Program-made: the position numbers and the translations under genes | Source of the DNA: Pikeienuella piscinae | GTDB taxonomy: Bacteria > Pseudomonadota > Alphaproteobacteria > Rhodobacterales > Rhodobacteraceae | Assembly: GCF_011044155.1 (NCBI RefSeq) | Contig: NZ_CP049056.1 | Coordinates: 1,984,001-2,048,000, forward strand | DNA length: 64,000 nucleotides | Direction: 5' to 3' | The notes under the pieces: generated by a model | The model's input: only the letters and a program-made list of their open reading frames with translations | Told to the model about the DNA's origin: nothing | The model's database searches: none | Shown: positions 53,098 to 62,515 of the stretch, piece by piece | Position numbering within the stretch: position 1 is the first letter of the stretch | Layout of the letters: every line of letters begins with the position of its first letter

Positions 53098-53886
53098 ATG
53101 ACGACCGACCGCACCGACGCCATCGCGCGCGAGATCATCCGCCAACATGAAGCGGGAGAGCCGTTTCGCAATCTCGAAGGCGATCTCGCGCCGCGCGACA
53201 TGGCGGAAGCCTACGCGGCGCAGTTCCGCCTTCAGGAGATCCACGCCGAAACGGGGCGCGGCGCGCTTGGCGGACGGAAGATCGCGCTGGCCTCGAAGGT
53301 GCAGCAGGCGCTTTGCGGCGTCGACCACCCGCTCGCCGGCGGGATTTTCGCCTCCGAGATCCACGACAGCCCGGCGACGCTGGATCTCGCCGCCTATCAC
53401 GGGCTCGGCCTCGAATTCGAACTGGCGGTGAAGCTGGGCGCCGATATCACGCCGGACGACGGGCCGCTCGACGCCGCGGCGGCGCGCGGCAGGGTCGCCT
53501 CGATCCACCCGGCCTTCGAGATGATCATCGATCGCGGCGCCGATTACAGCGCGCTGAACGGGCTGACCATGGCGGCCGACAACGCCTGGTGCGCCGGGAT
53601 CGTGCTCGGCCCCGCGATCGAGGGCTGGCGCGAACTCGATGTCGATGAGCTTTCCGGCGCGCTCTTCTGGAACGACGAGCCGCCGGCGACGGCGCGGGTC
53701 GGCGACGCGGACCCGTTCGGCTCCCTCGCCTGGGTTGCTTCGGTGCTGACCGGGGCGGGGCGCGCGCTGAAGGCGGGCGAGGTGATCATCACCGGCTCGG
53801 TGATCCGCACCCGCGCGCCGCAAGCCGGCGACCACGTGCGCTACCGGATCGGCGAGACGGCGGAGGTCGAACTCCGGATCGCCTGA
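53098..53886 (+). CDS. 2-Keto-4-pentenoate hydratase-like protein (FAH superfamily)
   Basis: 262 residues with GGRKIALASKVQQALCGVDHPLAGGIF and LGLEFELAVKL, then NAWCAGIVLGP, typical of MhpD/HpcG hydratases of meta-cleavage pathways, which add water to 2-hydroxy-dienoates using Mg2+. It follows the M20 peptidase without any gap. Meta-cleavage dioxygenase genes are absent, so this may serve a different small keto acid. Confidence 0.82.
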   Translation: MTTDRTDAIAREIIRQHEAGEPFRNLEGDLAPRDMAEAYAAQFRLQEIHAETGRGALGGRKIALASKVQQALCGVDHPLAGGIFASEIHDSPATLDLAAYHGLGLEFELAVKLGADITPDDGPLDAAAARGRVASIHPAFEMIIDRGADYSALNGLTMAADNAWCAGIVLGPAIEGWRELDVDELSGALFWNDEPPATARVGDADPFGSLAWVASVLTGAGRALKAGEVIITGSVIRTRAPQAGDHVRYRIGETAEVELRIA

Positions 53887-53956
53887 ACGCCCTTTGCCCG
53901 ACCGGCGTTATCCGCTACACCCCGGCCGACCTTATCGACCGACCGGATGACGACCG

Positions 53957-56392
53957 ATGAAATTCACGCTGAACTGGCTCAGGGACCATCTGGAGACGGA
54001 GGCCCCGCTCGATGAAATCCTGGAGACCCTCACCGATCTCGGGCTGGAGGTCGAAGGGGTTGAGGACCCGGCGGCGGCGCTTGGCGCCTTCACCATCGCC
54101 CGGGTGATCGAGGCCGGCCGGCACCCCGACGCCGACCGGCTCAAGCTCTGTCGGGTCGAGACCTGGCCGAACGGGCCGGACGCGCCGTCCGAGGAGGTTC
54201 AGGTCGTCTGCGGCGCGCCCAACGCGCGGACCGGGCTGGTCGGCGTTTTCGCCGCGCCGGGAACGCATATTCCCGGCACCGGGGTCGACCTGAAACCGGG
54301 CGTCATCCGCGGCGTCGCGTCGAACGGCATGCTTTGCTCCGAGCGCGAGCTGATGATCTCCGACGAGCATGACGGGATCATCGAATTGCCGGAAACGGCG
54401 CCGCTCGGCGCCCGCTATATCGATTACGCCGGTCTCGACGATCCGGTGATCGAAATCGCGGTGACTCCGAACCGGCCGGACGCGCTCGGCGTCGCGGGGA
54501 TCGCCCGCGACCTCGGCGCACGCGGGCTTGGGGCCGTGAAGACGCCGGCCATAGAGCCGGTCGCCGGCGCCTTCCCCTGCCCCATCGACGTGACCATCGA
54601 CGCCGACGCGCTACAGGCGGCGCCGCTTTTCTGCGGCCGGCTGATCCGCAACGTCGCGAACGGCCCGTCGCCGAAATGGCTTCAGACGCGGCTTCGCGCC
54701 ATCGGCCTTCGGCCCATATCGGCGCTGGTCGATATCACCAATTTCCTGACCTATGACCGCAACCGCCCGCTCCATGTCTTCGACGCCGACAAGGTGAAGG
54801 GCGCGCTGCGCGTCCATTGGGCCGAGACCGGATCGACGATCACCGCGCTCGACGACAAGGACTACGCGCTGGAGCCGACGATGCTGGCGATCTCGGACGC
54901 GAACGGGCCGGAAAGCATCGCCGGGATCATGGGCGGCGCGGCGACCGGCTGCACGGCGGAGACGGTGAACGTCTTCGTCGAAAGCGCGCACTGGGACCCG
55001 GTGACGATCGCGGCGGCGGGAAGGCGGCTGAAGATCGTCTCCGACGCCCGTTACCGGTTCGAGCGCGGCGCAGACCCCGAATTCGCCCGCCCGGGGCTGG
55101 AGCTGGCGACGCGGATGATCCTCGATCTTTGCGGCGGTGAAGCCTCTGAGGTGGTCACGGCCGGCGCGGCCCCCGACTCCGCGCGCAGCTACCGGCTCGA
55201 CCCGGCCCGCACCATGAGCCTCGTCGGGCTTGAGATCGCGGCGGAGGAGCAGGTCCGCATCCTTGGCGCGCTCGGCTTCGAGGCGAAGAAGACGGCGGAG
55301 GGCTACGACGTCTCCGTCCCCTCCTGGCGGCCCGACGTGAAGGGAGAGGCGGATCTCGTGGAGGAGATCGCCCGCGTCGCCTCCCTCACGAAGCTGGAGG
55401 CGCGGCCGATGCGCCCCGCGAAGCCGGGCGTGCAGGGCGCGGTGCTGAAACCGATGCAGAAACGCACCGCGCTGGCGCGCCGGCGGCTGGCGGCGGCCGG
55501 ACTCAACGAATGCGTCACCTATTCCTTCGTTTCGGGAAAGGAGGCCGCGCTCTTCGGCGGCGGCGACCCGCTCCTGAAGCTGGAGAACCCGATCTCCTCC
55601 GAGCTTTCCGACATGCGGCCCTCGCCGCTGCCCGGCCTGCTGGCGGCGGCGGCGCGCAACCAGGCGCGAAACATCGGCGATTTCGGGCTTTTCGAGGTCG
55701 GCGCGGAGTATTTCGGCCCCGAGCCGGGCGAGCAGCGCGATGTCGCCGCGGCGATCAGGGTCGGCGCGACCGCGCCGCGGCACTGGTCCGGCGTCCGCCG
55801 TCCGGTCGATCTCCATGACGCGCGCGCCGACGCCGAGGCGGTGCTCAGCGCCATCGGCGCCCCCGTCGCCCGGCTGACCGCCGTGCGAGAGGAGGCGCCG
55901 AACTGGCTCCATCCTGGCCGCGCTGCGGCGCTGAAGCTCGGCCCGAAGAACACCCTCGCGGTCTTCGGCGAGCTGCACCCGAGCGTGCTGGCCGCGCTCG
56001 ACGTGAAGGGTCCGGTCGTCGCCATGGCGGTCTATCTGGAGAATGCGCCCTTCCCGAAAGCGAAGGGCGGCGCCCGTCCCGCGCTCGCGCTCTCCGCGTA
56101 CCAGGCGGTGGAGCGGGACTTCGCCTTCGTCGTCGATGCGCGCACCGAGGCGGAGACGATTCTGCGCGCGGCGCGCGCCGCGGACAAGGCGCTGATAGAG
56201 GAGGCGTCGGTCTTCGACGTCTTCGACGGCCCGAAAGCAGAGGCGCAGATGGGCGAAGGGCGGAAGTCCGTCGCCATCTCCGTCCGGCTTCAACCGACCA
56301 AAGGCACTTTGACGGACGAGGAGATCGAAGCGGTGGCGGCGCGCGTCGTCGCCGGCGTCGAAAAGGCGACCGGCGGCGCGCTCCGTTCCTGA
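53957..56392 (+). CDS. pheT: Phenylalanyl-tRNA synthetase beta chain
   Basis: 811 residues, full length. Starts MKFTLNWLRDHLETEAPLDEI; EMAP/tRNA-binding domain about 40-150; B3/B4 editing region; B5 domain around 400-470; catalytic-like domain; C-terminal FDX-ACB anticodon-binding domain starting near AYQAVERDFAFVVD. Works with PheS (alpha), whose gene is not in the window. ATG at 53957. Confidence 0.97.
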   Translation: MKFTLNWLRDHLETEAPLDEILETLTDLGLEVEGVEDPAAALGAFTIARVIEAGRHPDADRLKLCRVETWPNGPDAPSEEVQVVCGAPNARTGLVGVFAAPGTHIPGTGVDLKPGVIRGVASNGMLCSERELMISDEHDGIIELPETAPLGARYIDYAGLDDPVIEIAVTPNRPDALGVAGIARDLGARGLGAVKTPAIEPVAGAFPCPIDVTIDADALQAAPLFCGRLIRNVANGPSPKWLQTRLRAIGLRPISALVDITNFLTYDRNRPLHVFDADKVKGALRVHWAETGSTITALDDKDYALEPTMLAISDANGPESIAGIMGGAATGCTAETVNVFVESAHWDPVTIAAAGRRLKIVSDARYRFERGADPEFARPGLELATRMILDLCGGEASEVVTAGAAPDSARSYRLDPARTMSLVGLEIAAEEQVRILGALGFEAKKTAEGYDVSVPSWRPDVKGEADLVEEIARVASLTKLEARPMRPAKPGVQGAVLKPMQKRTALARRRLAAAGLNECVTYSFVSGKEAALFGGGDPLLKLENPISSELSDMRPSPLPGLLAAAARNQARNIGDFGLFEVGAEYFGPEPGEQRDVAAAIRVGATAPRHWSGVRRPVDLHDARADAEAVLSAIGAPVARLTAVREEAPNWLHPGRAAALKLGPKNTLAVFGELHPSVLAALDVKGPVVAMAVYLENAPFPKAKGGARPALALSAYQAVERDFAFVVDARTEAETILRAARAADKALIEEASVFDVFDGPKAEAQMGEGRKSVAISVRLQPTKGTLTDEEIEAVAARVVAGVEKATGGALRS

Positions 56393-56473
56393 AGGTCCTC
56401 AATTCGCCGCATTCGCGGTATTGTAACGGCGCGGGGACGGCGCGCTCCGCCCGTCCAGGAGAGGAACAGAAAC

Positions 56474-56905
56474 ATGCTCAAGGAATTTCAAGAATTCGCC
56501 ATGAAGGGCAACGTGCTCGACATGGCGGTCGGCATCATCATCGGCGCCGCCTTCACCACCATCGTCAAGTCGCTGGTCGATGGCATCCTCATGCCCATCG
56601 TCGGCTATTTCACGGGCGGGGTGGATTTCACCGAGATTTTCACCGTGCTCGGCGAGGGTGAATACGCCTCGCTCGCGGCGGCGGAGGAAGCCGGCGCGGC
56701 GGTGATCAAATGGGGCGTGTTCATCAACGCCGTGATCGCCTTCCTGATCGTCGCGTGGATTCTCTTCATCCTGATCCGGTCGATGAACCGGGCCCGCGAC
56801 CAGCTTCTCAGCAAGGAAGAACCGGCGCCGGAGGCCGCGCCGGCGGGGCCGACGCAGGAAGAGCTCCTGCTCGATATTCGCGATCTTCTCGCGAAAAAGG
56901 TCTAA
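56474..56905 (+). CDS. mscL: Large-conductance mechanosensitive channel
   Basis: 143 residues: [34 protein letters not shown] is the N-terminal helix and TM1 of MscL, followed by a periplasmic loop and TM2 (about 77-98), then the cytosolic helix bundle ([14 protein letters not shown]). Homopentamer that opens on membrane tension to release solutes in osmotic downshock. AGGAG ribosome site. Confidence 0.96.
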   Translation: MLKEFQEFAMKGNVLDMAVGIIIGAAFTTIVKSLVDGILMPIVGYFTGGVDFTEIFTVLGEGEYASLAAAEEAGAAVIKWGVFINAVIAFLIVAWILFILIRSMNRARDQLLSKEEPAPEAAPAGPTQEELLLDIRDLLAKKV

Positions 56906-56969
56906 GCTGCGGGGCTTTTCTTTTCGGCCGGGCCGCCGCAAGTTGCCCTGAGATTTCGGGGGAACGAAC

Positions 56970-58127
56970 ATGGCCCAGCCGCTTGAAAAGCCTGATCTTC
57001 CGGCGCGCTTCGCGTCCTTCGCCGACTTTCGCGAAGGGGCGCGCCGGCGGATCCCGCATTTCGCATTCGAATATCTCGACGGCGGCATCGGCCGGGATAT
57101 CGGGCTGGCGCGGAATTACGCCTCGATCGACCGCGTCCTGCTGACGCCGCGCACGGTGGACGAGGGCGTCGCGGTCGACGCCTCGGTCGAGATTCTCGGC
57201 GAACGCTCGGCCTATCCGTTCGGCGTCGCGCCGGTCGGGATGGGCGGGCTCTTCCACCCGGAGAGCGCGCCGGCGCTGGCGAAGAAGGCCGCTGCGCTCG
57301 GCATTCCCTTCTGCCTCTCCTTCGTCGCGTCGCACAGCGTCGAGACGATCCGCTCCGCCGCCGGCAAGGCGCCCTGGCACCAGTTCTACTGGCCGCGCCC
57401 GGAGGACGTGCAGACCGACATCCTGGCGCGGATGAAGGCGCTGGGCGTCTCCGTGCTGATGCCGACGCTCGACATACCCGGCCACCAGTGGCGCGAGCGG
57501 ACCATCCGCGCCGGCGTCGCGGCGAAACCCTCGCCGCTGGTTCTGGCGCGCGACCTCGCGCTCCGGCCGCGCTGGGCGCTGGACACGCTGAAGGCCGGCG
57601 AACCGGGCCTGCCGAACATCTCCACCTATTCCGGCGGCGGCGCGGCGGAGGCGGAGATGTGGCTGCTGCAGAACTGCCTCCGCCCGGTCGGGCCGGAGGA
57701 GATCAGGCGCCTTCGCGACAAATGGGATGGCAAGCTGGTGGTGAAGGGCGTGATGGCGGCGGAGGACGCGGAGGATTTCGCGAAGGTCGGCGTAGACGGG
57801 ATCGTCGTCTCCAATCATGGCGGCCGCCAGCTTGACGCGGCGCCGGGCACGGCCGAACTCCTGCCGCCGATCGCCGCTGCGGTGAAGGGCAAGGTCGCGA
57901 TCCTCGCCGATGGCGGCGTCACCGACGGGCTCGATATTCTGAAGCTGATCCGTCTCGGCGCGGATTTCGTGATGGTCGGCCGTCTCCCCTATTACGCCTG
58001 CGCCGCGCTCGGCGCGCGCGGCGCGGCTTCGCTCGATCTGCTGGCGTTGCAGGTGAAAACCACGATGATTCAGCTCGGCGTCAGGAATTTCGACGAGTTG
58101 ATGAAGCTCAAGGTGGAGATGGGCTGA
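56970..58127 (+). CDS. lldD: FMN-dependent alpha-hydroxy-acid dehydrogenase (L-lactate dehydrogenase type)
   Basis: 385 residues, TIM barrel. The active-site motif SNHGGRQLD (about 285-293), FEYLDGGIG at the start, GVAPVGMGGL and the FMN-phosphate loop LADGGVTDGLDILKLIRLGADFVMVGR are all present. Oxidises L-lactate or a related 2-hydroxy acid to the keto acid and feeds electrons to the quinone pool; no clear membrane segment is visible. lldD is the best name, but mandelate or glycolate dehydrogenase is possible. Confidence 0.88.
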   Translation: MAQPLEKPDLPARFASFADFREGARRRIPHFAFEYLDGGIGRDIGLARNYASIDRVLLTPRTVDEGVAVDASVEILGERSAYPFGVAPVGMGGLFHPESAPALAKKAAALGIPFCLSFVASHSVETIRSAAGKAPWHQFYWPRPEDVQTDILARMKALGVSVLMPTLDIPGHQWRERTIRAGVAAKPSPLVLARDLALRPRWALDTLKAGEPGLPNISTYSGGGAAEAEMWLLQNCLRPVGPEEIRRLRDKWDGKLVVKGVMAAEDAEDFAKVGVDGIVVSNHGGRQLDAAPGTAELLPPIAAAVKGKVAILADGGVTDGLDILKLIRLGADFVMVGRLPYYACAALGARGAASLDLLALQVKTTMIQLGVRNFDELMKLKVEMG

Positions 58128-58165
58128 GCCCGCCGCCCCCTCCGCAAGCCGTGCGCCGAACGGGG

Positions 58166-58188
58166 CGCGCGCGGCGTCGCCGCGCGCG
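58166..58188. terminator. Alternating-GC hairpin between lldD and cydB
   Basis: Bases 58166-58176 are complementary to 58178-58188 (a palindrome of 23). It lies between two convergent genes and is a likely shared transcription end. Confidence 0.5.
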
Positions 58189-58197
58189 TTCGCGATC

Positions 58198-59208
58198 TCA
58201 GTAATAGGTCAGCTTCGTCGCTTTCCCGCGGAACACCGTATAGGCGACAATCGTATAGCCGAGGATCACCGGCAGGACGAAAAGCGCGCCGATCAGGATG
58301 ATCAGCAGGCTCTCGGGCGCGCTCGCGGCTTCATAGATCGTCAACTGGTCGGGGACGACATAGGGATAGAAGGAATAGGCGAGCCCGGCGAAGGCGAGGA
58401 TGAAGAGCACCGAGGCGAGGGCGAAGGGCGCCCAGGAAAGCCGGTCCCCCTCCATCGGCGACCGTTCGAGCAGGCGGAAAAGAATCAGCCCCACCGCCGC
58501 CGCCGCGATGGGGAGCGGCGAGAGGAGGATGATCTCGGGGAAGGAGAACCACTTGTCGAAGATCCGCTCGCTCACCAGCGGCGTCACGACCGAGATGATC
58601 GCGAATCCGCCGATCATCGCGAACAGCCCGCGCCGCGCCCAGGCGACCGCGCGCCATTGCAGCTCTCCCTCCATCTTCAGGATCAGCCAGCACGCGCCGA
58701 TAAAGGCGTAGGATGCGCTCAACGCCAGCGCGGCCACAAACGCGAAGCCGACCGTGGCCAGCGTCACCTTCAAGCCCATGATGTAGAGTCCGAGCATGAA
58801 GCCCTGCGCCAGCGATGCGCCGAGCGAGCCGATGAAGAAGACGAGGTTCCAGCGCTTGTGCGCCGCGCCCGTCGACTTGGCGCGGAACTCGAAGGCGACG
58901 CCGCGGAGAATCAGCGCGACCAGCAGAAGAACGCAAGGCAGATAGAGCGCGGTCAGGATCGAGCCATGCGCCGCCGGAAAGGCGACGAGCAGAAGCCCGA
59001 CCGCCAGCACCAGCCATGTCTCGTTCGCATCCCAGAACGGGCCGATCGAGGCGATCATCATGTCCTTCTCTTTTCCGTCGGCGAGCGGCGTCAGCACGCC
59101 GACGCCAAGATCGAACCCATCGAGGACGACATAGATCAGGATCGAGAGGCCCATCAGCCCGGCGAAGGCGAAGGGAAGCCAGATTGCGGGATCGCCAAAC
59201 ATCTCCAT
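58198..59208 (-). CDS. cydB: Cytochrome bd-type ubiquinol oxidase subunit II
   Basis: 336 residues, eight membrane segments. The start contains IYVVLDGFDLGVGVL and the PFWDANETWLVL motif typical of CydB/CioB; FRAKSTGAAHKRWN follows. Forms the bd oxidase with CydA, 4 bases after which it starts. No CydX-like small subunit was found downstream. Confidence 0.94.
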   Translation of the reverse strand: MEMFGDPAIWLPFAFAGLMGLSILIYVVLDGFDLGVGVLTPLADGKEKDMMIASIGPFWDANETWLVLAVGLLLVAFPAAHGSILTALYLPCVLLLVALILRGVAFEFRAKSTGAAHKRWNLVFFIGSLGASLAQGFMLGLYIMGLKVTLATVGFAFVAALALSASYAFIGACWLILKMEGELQWRAVAWARRGLFAMIGGFAIISVVTPLVSERIFDKWFSFPEIILLSPLPIAAAAVGLILFRLLERSPMEGDRLSWAPFALASVLFILAFAGLAYSFYPYVVPDQLTIYEAASAPESLLIILIGALFVLPVILGYTIVAYTVFRGKATKLTYY

Positions 59209-59212
59209 CGCC

Positions 59213-60592
59213 CTACTCCCCCGCCACCGCGACCGTCGCCGCGCCAGATCGTTCCGGCTCTTCCGGCAACGAGCCCTGCGCCGCGCGCCGGGCGAGAATG
59301 AAGAGCATCGCCACATAGGCGATGAGCAGGACCGCGTAGACCGCGAGGTAGAGCGCCAGACTGGAGGCGACCATGCCAGTGGAATGGTGCGCCACCGCCG
59401 CCTCCGTCGTCAGCACATCCTGCACCAGCCAGGGCTGGCGGCCGATCTCGGTCGTGTACCAGCCGGCCAGCGTCGCGACCCAGCCGGAAAAGCTCATCGC
59501 GACGAAGCCGCGCAGGAGCCAGGGGTTGAGCAGCGTCGTCCCGCCCTTGCGCCAGATCATGAACGCGCCGAACCAGGCGAGCGCGAGCATGGCCAGCCCG
59601 ACCGCCACCATCACCCGGAACGACCAGAAGAGCGCCGCGACCGGCGGGTGCAGCGCCGTTCCGTCCTCGGCGTAATAGTCGTTCAGCCCCGGCACGACGC
59701 CTGAAAGAGAATGCGTCAGGATCAGGCTGGCGCCGTGCGGCACCGCGATCTCGAAATCATTGCGCCGCTCCGCCTCGTCCGGCCAGGCGAAAAGGAGCAG
59801 CGGCACGTTCGGCCCGGTCTCCCAGTTCGCCTCCATCGCCGCGATCTTCTGCGGCTGATGCTCCAGCGTGTTGAGCCCGTGCTGATCGCCGGCGAAGATC
59901 TGGATCGGGATCAGCGCCGCCGCCACCCAGACAGACCAGCGAAAGGTCATCCGCGGCTCCCGGTCCTGATCCCCGATCAGGATCCGGTAGGCGGATATCC
60001 CGGCGATCAGGAAGGCGCAGGTCAGCCCGCTCGCCAGCAGCATATGCGCCATGCGGTAGGGCATGGAGGGGTTGAAGACGATTTCGAACCAGTCGGTCGC
60101 ATGGGCGACGCCGTCGATCATCTCGAACCCCTGCGGCGTCTGCATCCAGGAATTCAGCACGAGGATCCAGAACGCGCTCAGCGTGGTGCCGATGGCGACC
60201 AAAACCGTCGCCAGAATATGCATCCAGCCCGGCACCCGGTTGAAGCCGAAAAGCATGATCCCGAGAAAGGCCGCTTCGAGAAAGAACGCCGTCAGCACCT
60301 CATAGGCGAGGAGCGGCCCGGCGATATTGCCCACCGTCTGCATGTAGCCCGGCCAGTTGGTGCCGAACTGGAAGGACATGGTGATGCCCGAGACGACGCC
60401 GAGCGCGAAGGAAAGCGCGAAGACCTTCACCCAGAACCGGTAGGCCGCCATCCAGCGCTCGTCGCCGGAGGCGACATAGCGCAGCCGGAAGGTCAGCAGC
60501 GCCCAGCCCATGGCGATGGTGATGGTCGGAAACAGGATGTGAAAGGAGATATTCGCGCCGAACTGGATCCGCGACAAAATGAGGGTGTCCAT
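59213..60592 (-). CDS. cydA: Cytochrome bd-type ubiquinol oxidase subunit I
   Basis: 459 residues. The haem b595/d ligand His is in QFGANISFHILFP (H18). The Q-loop has HQPQKIAAMEANW and is short, as in the cyanide-insensitive CioA branch. Also NWPGYMQTVGNIAGP and EIGRQPWLVQDVL. Oxidises ubiquinol and reduces O2 to water with high oxygen affinity, useful at low oxygen or under stress. ATG at 60590-60592. Confidence 0.95.
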   Translation of the reverse strand: MDTLILSRIQFGANISFHILFPTITIAMGWALLTFRLRYVASGDERWMAAYRFWVKVFALSFALGVVSGITMSFQFGTNWPGYMQTVGNIAGPLLAYEVLTAFFLEAAFLGIMLFGFNRVPGWMHILATVLVAIGTTLSAFWILVLNSWMQTPQGFEMIDGVAHATDWFEIVFNPSMPYRMAHMLLASGLTCAFLIAGISAYRILIGDQDREPRMTFRWSVWVAAALIPIQIFAGDQHGLNTLEHQPQKIAAMEANWETGPNVPLLLFAWPDEAERRNDFEIAVPHGASLILTHSLSGVVPGLNDYYAEDGTALHPPVAALFWSFRVMVAVGLAMLALAWFGAFMIWRKGGTTLLNPWLLRGFVAMSFSGWVATLAGWYTTEIGRQPWLVQDVLTTEAAVAHHSTGMVASSLALYLAVYAVLLIAYVAMLFILARRAAQGSLPEEPERSGAATVAVAGE

Positions 60593-61002
60593 GCATTTCT
60601 CCGGTCGGTCTGGAATTCAACCATAGCATGAAATTGCGCAGGCGCAGCATAAGCGGCGTCGCATGCGTCGGAATAACGCTGCAAATGCAATGAATGAAGG
60701 GGACGCCGGGCGAAAGAACGCCCGGCCGTCGCGGAGGGGGAACCTCGACTGCCGGGCGTCAAGCGCATCTGCCCGGGCTGCGCTTTCATGGTTAACGCGC
60801 CCGCGCCGGCCGGGTTCCCGATCGCCCGAAAAATCGCTGGCGGCCGAGCGGCGCCATGAAACCGGCGGCGCGGGCGGGCGACCGGCGAAACGCACGAGTG
60901 GACCATCCCGCCGCTCTCATTGGTGGACATCGTCGCCGCGCTCCGCAAATCTGTCGCGTGTGAGACTTCAGCGGCGCGCGCGCCAGAGGGGGAGCGAACC
61001 CG
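60593..61002. other. Divergent cydA / fdhD intergenic region
   Basis: 410 bases without a gene. No FNR-type TTGAT-N4-ATCAA box is visible. It contains a minus-strand match to the EcfG promoter (60794-60818). Bases 60640-60700 are less GC-rich. Confidence 0.5.
60794..60818 (-). promoter_or_regulatory. Possible EcfG-type promoter upstream of cydAB
   Basis: On the minus strand: GGAAC at 60818-60814, 16 bases, CGTT at 60797-60794, about 200 bases before cydA. The distance is long and chance occurrence is possible. Confidence 0.35.
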
Positions 61003-61899
61003 ATGGGGGTGAGAAGGCTGGCGGACACTCAGGATGACGACTTCATCATCGGCCCCGATCCGGCCGATCCACGCCTGACTCGCGCCGTCACCGGCGTGAC
61101 CCACGAGGGGCGGGAGGAGGAGATGCGCGTCGTCGAGGAGCGGCCGCTGACGATCTTCCTGAACGCGCAGGAAATCGTGACCGCGATGACCATCGGCGAC
61201 CATCCGGAATATCTGGCGGTCGGGTATCTCGGAAACCAGAACATGCTTCTGGTCGATGACGAGATCACCGGCGTCGATTTCGACCAGGAGCTGGAGACCG
61301 TCGTCGTCAGAACCACCCGCAAGACGAACTACGAGGAGAAGCTGAAGAAGAAGACCCGCACCTCCGGCTGCGCTGTCGGCACCGTCTTTGGCGACGTGAT
61401 GGAGGCGCTGGAAGGCGTCCGGCTGCCGGAGGCGCCGCTCCGCACCTCCTGGCTCTATGCGCTGCAAAAGAGGATCAACACCGCGCCGAGCCTTTATCTG
61501 GAAGCGGGCGCGATTCATGGCGCGGTCCTCTGCCGGGAAGATCGCCCGCTGATCTACATGGAGGATGTCGGTCGCCACAACGCCGTCGACAAGATCGCCG
61601 GCTGGATGCGCATGGAGGGCGAACCCGGCGCCGACAAGATCTTCTACACCACCGGACGGCTGACCTCGGAAATGGTCATCAAGACCGCGCTCATGGGCGT
61701 TCCGATCCTCGCCTCCCGCTCCGGCTTCACCGCCTGGGGGGTGGAGATCGCGCGCCAGGTCGGGCTGACGCTGATCGGCCGGATGCGCGGCAAGCGCTTC
61801 GTCTGCCTCTCCGGCGCCGAGCGGCTGGTGCGCGACGCCGACCCCGGCGCGGTGGCGGAGGAAGACCCGAAGAACCGCCGCAAAGGCGAGCGGGCGTGA
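61003..61899 (+). CDS. fdhD: FdhD sulfurtransferase, formate dehydrogenase maturation
   Basis: 298 residues. RPLTIFLN, MEDVGRHNAVDKI and GRLTSEMVIKTALMGVP are FdhD hallmarks. It moves sulfur from a cysteine desulfurase to the Mo-bis-PGD cofactor of formate dehydrogenase. The mobile loop reads RTSGCAVGTV with one Cys, while E. coli FdhD has a CxxC. First of fdhD-mobA-mobB-moeA, overlapping mobA by 4 bases. Formate dehydrogenase genes are not within the window. Confidence 0.93.
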   Translation: MGVRRLADTQDDDFIIGPDPADPRLTRAVTGVTHEGREEEMRVVEERPLTIFLNAQEIVTAMTIGDHPEYLAVGYLGNQNMLLVDDEITGVDFDQELETVVVRTTRKTNYEEKLKKKTRTSGCAVGTVFGDVMEALEGVRLPEAPLRTSWLYALQKRINTAPSLYLEAGAIHGAVLCREDRPLIYMEDVGRHNAVDKIAGWMRMEGEPGADKIFYTTGRLTSEMVIKTALMGVPILASRSGFTAWGVEIARQVGLTLIGRMRGKRFVCLSGAERLVRDADPGAVAEEDPKNRRKGERA

Positions 61900-62513
61900 A
61901 CCCCTTCGGCGTCATCCTCGCGGGCGGGCGGGCGACGCGGATGGGCGGTGGCGACAAGGCGCTTCGGGAAGTCGCGGGCCGGACGCTGCTGGCGCGGGTG
62001 GAGGAGCGACTCTCGACCCAGGTCGTCGCGACCGCGATCAACGCCAATGGCGATCCGGGTCGCTTTACGACCTTCGGCCTGCCGGTCGTCGCCGACGGCG
62101 TCGCCGGCTATCCGGGGCCGCTGGCCGGCGTCCTCGCCGGGATGGACTGGGCGGCGTCTTATGACGCGACGCATATCCTCACCGTCGCCGCCGACACGCC
62201 GTTCTTTCCCGACAATCTCGGGCGGCGGCTCATCGAGGCGGTGGAGGCCGGGGCGCCGATCGCCCTCGCCGCAACGCCGGACCCGGAACGCGGTCTTTCC
62301 CGCCACCCGACATTCGGGCTCTGGACCATCGCGCTCCGCGAGGATCTTCGCGCCGCGCTCGTCGGTGGGATCCGCAAGGTCGTCGCATGGACCGACCGCC
62401 ATGACGCGGCGCTGGTCGAATTTCCGGCCGAACCCTTCGATCCCTTCTTCAACGTCAACACGCCCGATGATATCGCCCGTGCGGAACGGATCGTCGCGGA
62501 GCACGGGCTTTGA
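61896..62513 (+). CDS. mobA: Molybdenum cofactor guanylyltransferase MobA
   Basis: 205 residues. The nucleotide site VILAGGRATRMGGGDKAL (about 5-22), with a Lys, and the VAADTPFFP segment are those of MobA. It attaches GMP to Mo-molybdopterin to give the bis-MGD cofactor. Overlaps fdhD by 4 bases. Confidence 0.94.
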   Translation: MNPFGVILAGGRATRMGGGDKALREVAGRTLLARVEERLSTQVVATAINANGDPGRFTTFGLPVVADGVAGYPGPLAGVLAGMDWAASYDATHILTVAADTPFFPDNLGRRLIEAVEAGAPIALAATPDPERGLSRHPTFGLWTIALREDLRAALVGGIRKVVAWTDRHDAALVEFPAEPFDPFFNVNTPDDIARAERIVAEHGL

Positions 62514-62515
62514 AC

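Noticed and set aside
58128-58197. Search for a CydX-type small subunit after cydB
   Set aside because: Only a GC hairpin is present; no short hydrophobic frame with a start and ribosome site.
60593-61002. FNR-box search upstream of cydA
   Set aside because: No TTGAT-N4-ATCAA or close variant was seen.
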